DNA from: Hyphomonadaceae bacterium
GTDB taxonomy: Bacteria > Pseudomonadota > Alphaproteobacteria > Caulobacterales > Aquidulcibacteraceae
Assembly (NCBI GenBank): GCA_003526465.1
Contig: DPWD01000007.1
Span: 1-6,429, forward strand
Direction of reading: 5' to 3'
DNA: 6,429 nucleotides
Numbering within the stretch: position 1 is the first letter of the stretch; every line of letters begins with the position of its first letter. Positions 5,462-6,429 of the stretch are shown here, piece by piece. The translations under genes and the position numbers were made by a program. Below the pieces are notes generated by a model that did no database searches, was not told the origin of the DNA, and worked only from the letters and a program-made list of their open reading frames with translations.

Positions 5462-6121
5462 TCACGCCTTCCGTCCCACCACCGCCGCCACTTTGTACGG
5501 ATGGAACAGCCAGTACAGTTTTCCCATCGAACGCTTCCATGCATTCCAGCCCAGGAACGGGAACCAGAAGCGCAGGAAGTGGCGGAAGAACAATGTCACC
5601 GGGCGCTTGCGCACATGCATCCAGTACGAGCCGCCGATCAGTTCGCGCTGCTCTAATATCGTCTGCCCCGGAAACAGCGCCGCGAGTTCTTTGGGGCTGG
5701 GGCGAAACATGGTGTCGATCGGGTCGTTGTGCTGGTGATAGCTCGACGGCACGGTGACGAAGAACAGCCCCCCGGGCGGCACGAGCGAAAGAATGCGGCG
5801 CGAGAGTTCTTCGCGGTCGGTCACGTGCTCGAACATGTGCGTGCACAACACCGCTTTGGGGCCGCGCGCGCGCATGGCGGCGACACCCTCGTCGCTGAAA
5901 ATGTCGGCCACGATATCGACGCCCTCGGCGGCCTTGATGTCCGAATGGATCACGGCAACGCCGCGCGCGGCGAGCGGGGCGAACACGAGTTCGTGGATGT
6001 AGGGCTGGTCAATCTCGCGGTGCTTGGCGCTGGAGCTGCCGAGATTGAGCACAGGGGAGATGTCGGCGGGATCGAGACGCGCAAGCGCCTCGCCCAGCCA
6101 CGCGGCGTCGGAACGCATCAT
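5462..6121 (-). CDS. Class I SAM-dependent methyltransferase
   Basis: This 219-residue protein has the Rossmann-like methyltransferase core. Motif I, PVLNLGSSSA (23-32), should bind S-adenosylmethionine. D61 in VIHSDIK ends the second strand and should contact the ribose, VDIVADIF (68-75) precedes the adenine-binding region, and VLCTHMFEHV (91-100) is the usual strand-4 motif. LVPPGGLFFVTVPSSYH (113-129) is the fifth strand region. The tail at 175-205 is rich in aromatic, hydrophobic and basic residues (TLFFRHFLRFWFPFLGW), suggesting membrane-surface attachment rather than a true transmembrane helix. The family fits Methyltransf_11/25-type enzymes often found near envelope or glycan genes; the substrate is unknown. 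Two adjacent ATGs (6121, 6118) are the only starts before an in-frame stop at 6170-6172. No Shine-Dalgarno precedes them: the region reads CCCTCCTCCC, the opposite of one. Confidence 0.87.
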   Translation of the reverse strand: MMRSDAAWLGEALARLDPADISPVLNLGSSSAKHREIDQPYIHELVFAPLAARGVAVIHSDIKAAEGVDIVADIFSDEGVAAMRARGPKAVLCTHMFEHVTDREELSRRILSLVPPGGLFFVTVPSSYHQHNDPIDTMFRPSPKELAALFPGQTILEQRELIGGSYWMHVRKRPVTLFFRHFLRFWFPFLGWNAWKRSMGKLYWLFHPYKVAAVVGRKA

Positions 6122-6162
6122 GGGAGGAGGGTCCCGTGATCGCGCCCCCTCAAACCATGTCC

Positions 6163-6276
6163 ATCTCCGTCATTCCGGGGCGGCCGGAGGCCGAGCCCGG
6201 AACCCAGGGGCAAACAGCGCGTCCTTCGATCCCCTGGGTTCCGGATCGCGCTCCGCGCGTCCGGAATGACGGAGAT
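6163..6276. repeat. 114-bp long inverted repeat (alphaproteobacterial intergenic palindrome type)
   Basis: The outer arms are perfect over 16 bp: ATCTCCGTCATTCCGG (6163-6178) and its complement (6261-6276). Inner arms are perfect over 14 bp: CCGGAACCCAGGGG (6197-6210) and CCCCTGGGTTCCGG (6231-6244). They are separated by a GC-rich imperfectly paired segment and a 20-base loop. I recall CGTCATTCCGG...GGAACCCAGGGG elements as common dispersed repeats in alphaproteobacterial intergenic regions. It fills most of the 185-bp gap between the VOC gene and the methyltransferase, both on the minus strand. As RNA it would form a long stem that could protect or terminate the upstream message. No transposase or coding sequence is associated. 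Confidence 0.88.
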
Positions 6277-6306
6277 TGTGGGGCAAGGATGAATAGAAGC
6301 GCCCAC

Positions 6307-6429
6307 CTACCAACTCCCAGTATTCGCCATCGACGCCCAGGGCTCCGCCGGCGCGAGCGCCGCGCCTTCCTGCAGCAGCTCGATGGAGATGCCGTCGGGC
6401 GAGCGGACGAACGCCATGCGCCCGTCGCG
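6307..6429 (-). CDS. Glyoxalase/VOC-family protein, C-terminal 40 residues (5' end outside window)
   Basis: Only the last 40 residues are in the window, ending at a TAG at 6307-6309. The visible sequence [20 protein letters not shown] is the final strand of a vicinal-oxygen-chelate module. The glutamate of SIELLQ corresponds to the metal-binding Glu of glyoxalase I-type enzymes. The tail [15 protein letters not shown] is a pattern I recall from alphaproteobacterial VOC proteins annotated as lactoylglutathione-lyase-like. Such proteins include methylglyoxal-detoxifying enzymes and many dioxygenases or isomerases of other function, so the reaction cannot be fixed from this fragment. It is co-oriented with the methyltransferase but separated by the 114-bp inverted repeat. 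Confidence 0.8.
   Translation of the reverse strand, partial: RDGRMAFVRSPDGISIELLQEGAALAPAEPWASMANTGSW

Noticed and set aside
6163..6276. Insertion sequence or integron attachment site
   Set aside because: There is no transposase or integrase, no visible target duplication, and the arrangement of arms matches a common intergenic palindrome rather than an attC site.

Overview
The window is GC-rich, with codon use strongly biased to G/C at third positions and long spurious antisense ORFs. Together with the gene families and two palindromic intergenic repeats of types common in Alphaproteobacteria, this suggests an alphaproteobacterial chromosome, perhaps Caulobacterales/Hyphomonadaceae-like. 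The lineage is inferred, not proven. No rRNA, tRNA, CRISPR array or transposase gene was seen.

Layout. (1) Bases 3-2232, plus strand: the 3' end of lpxB (lipid A synthesis), then a tight cluster of three genes. These are a triple Fe-S protein (divergent ferredoxin domain plus two CDGSH domains), a small DUF2277 protein and an AlkD-like DNA alkylation repair protein. (2) Bases 2280-4084, minus strand: accC (biotin carboxylase subunit of acetyl-CoA carboxylase), followed within a few bases by a small predicted lipoprotein of unknown function. (3) Bases 4096-4222: a 127-bp nested palindromic repeat between accC and the next gene. (4) Bases 4192-4821, plus strand: an intact C-terminal endonuclease domain of MutL with no N-terminal ATPase domain. 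Its frame opens inside the repeat. (5) Bases 4843-5383, minus strand: a PemK/MazF-type toxin and its antitoxin, overlapping by 11 bp. (6) Bases 5462-6121, minus strand: a class I SAM-dependent methyltransferase. (7) Bases 6163-6276: a second, 114-bp inverted repeat. (8) Bases 6307-6429, minus strand: the C-terminus of a glyoxalase/VOC-family protein that runs off the window.

The genes are mostly ordinary housekeeping and accessory functions, and I see no clear new multi-gene system. The most notable spot is the accC/repeat/mutL junction. Here accC lacks its usual neighbour accB and mutL lacks its N-terminal two thirds, and both discontinuities meet in one dispersed palindromic repeat. That points to a rearrangement at the repeat or to an assembly join through it. 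A side effect is that the accC Shine-Dalgarno sequence lies in the arm of a strong repeat hairpin.
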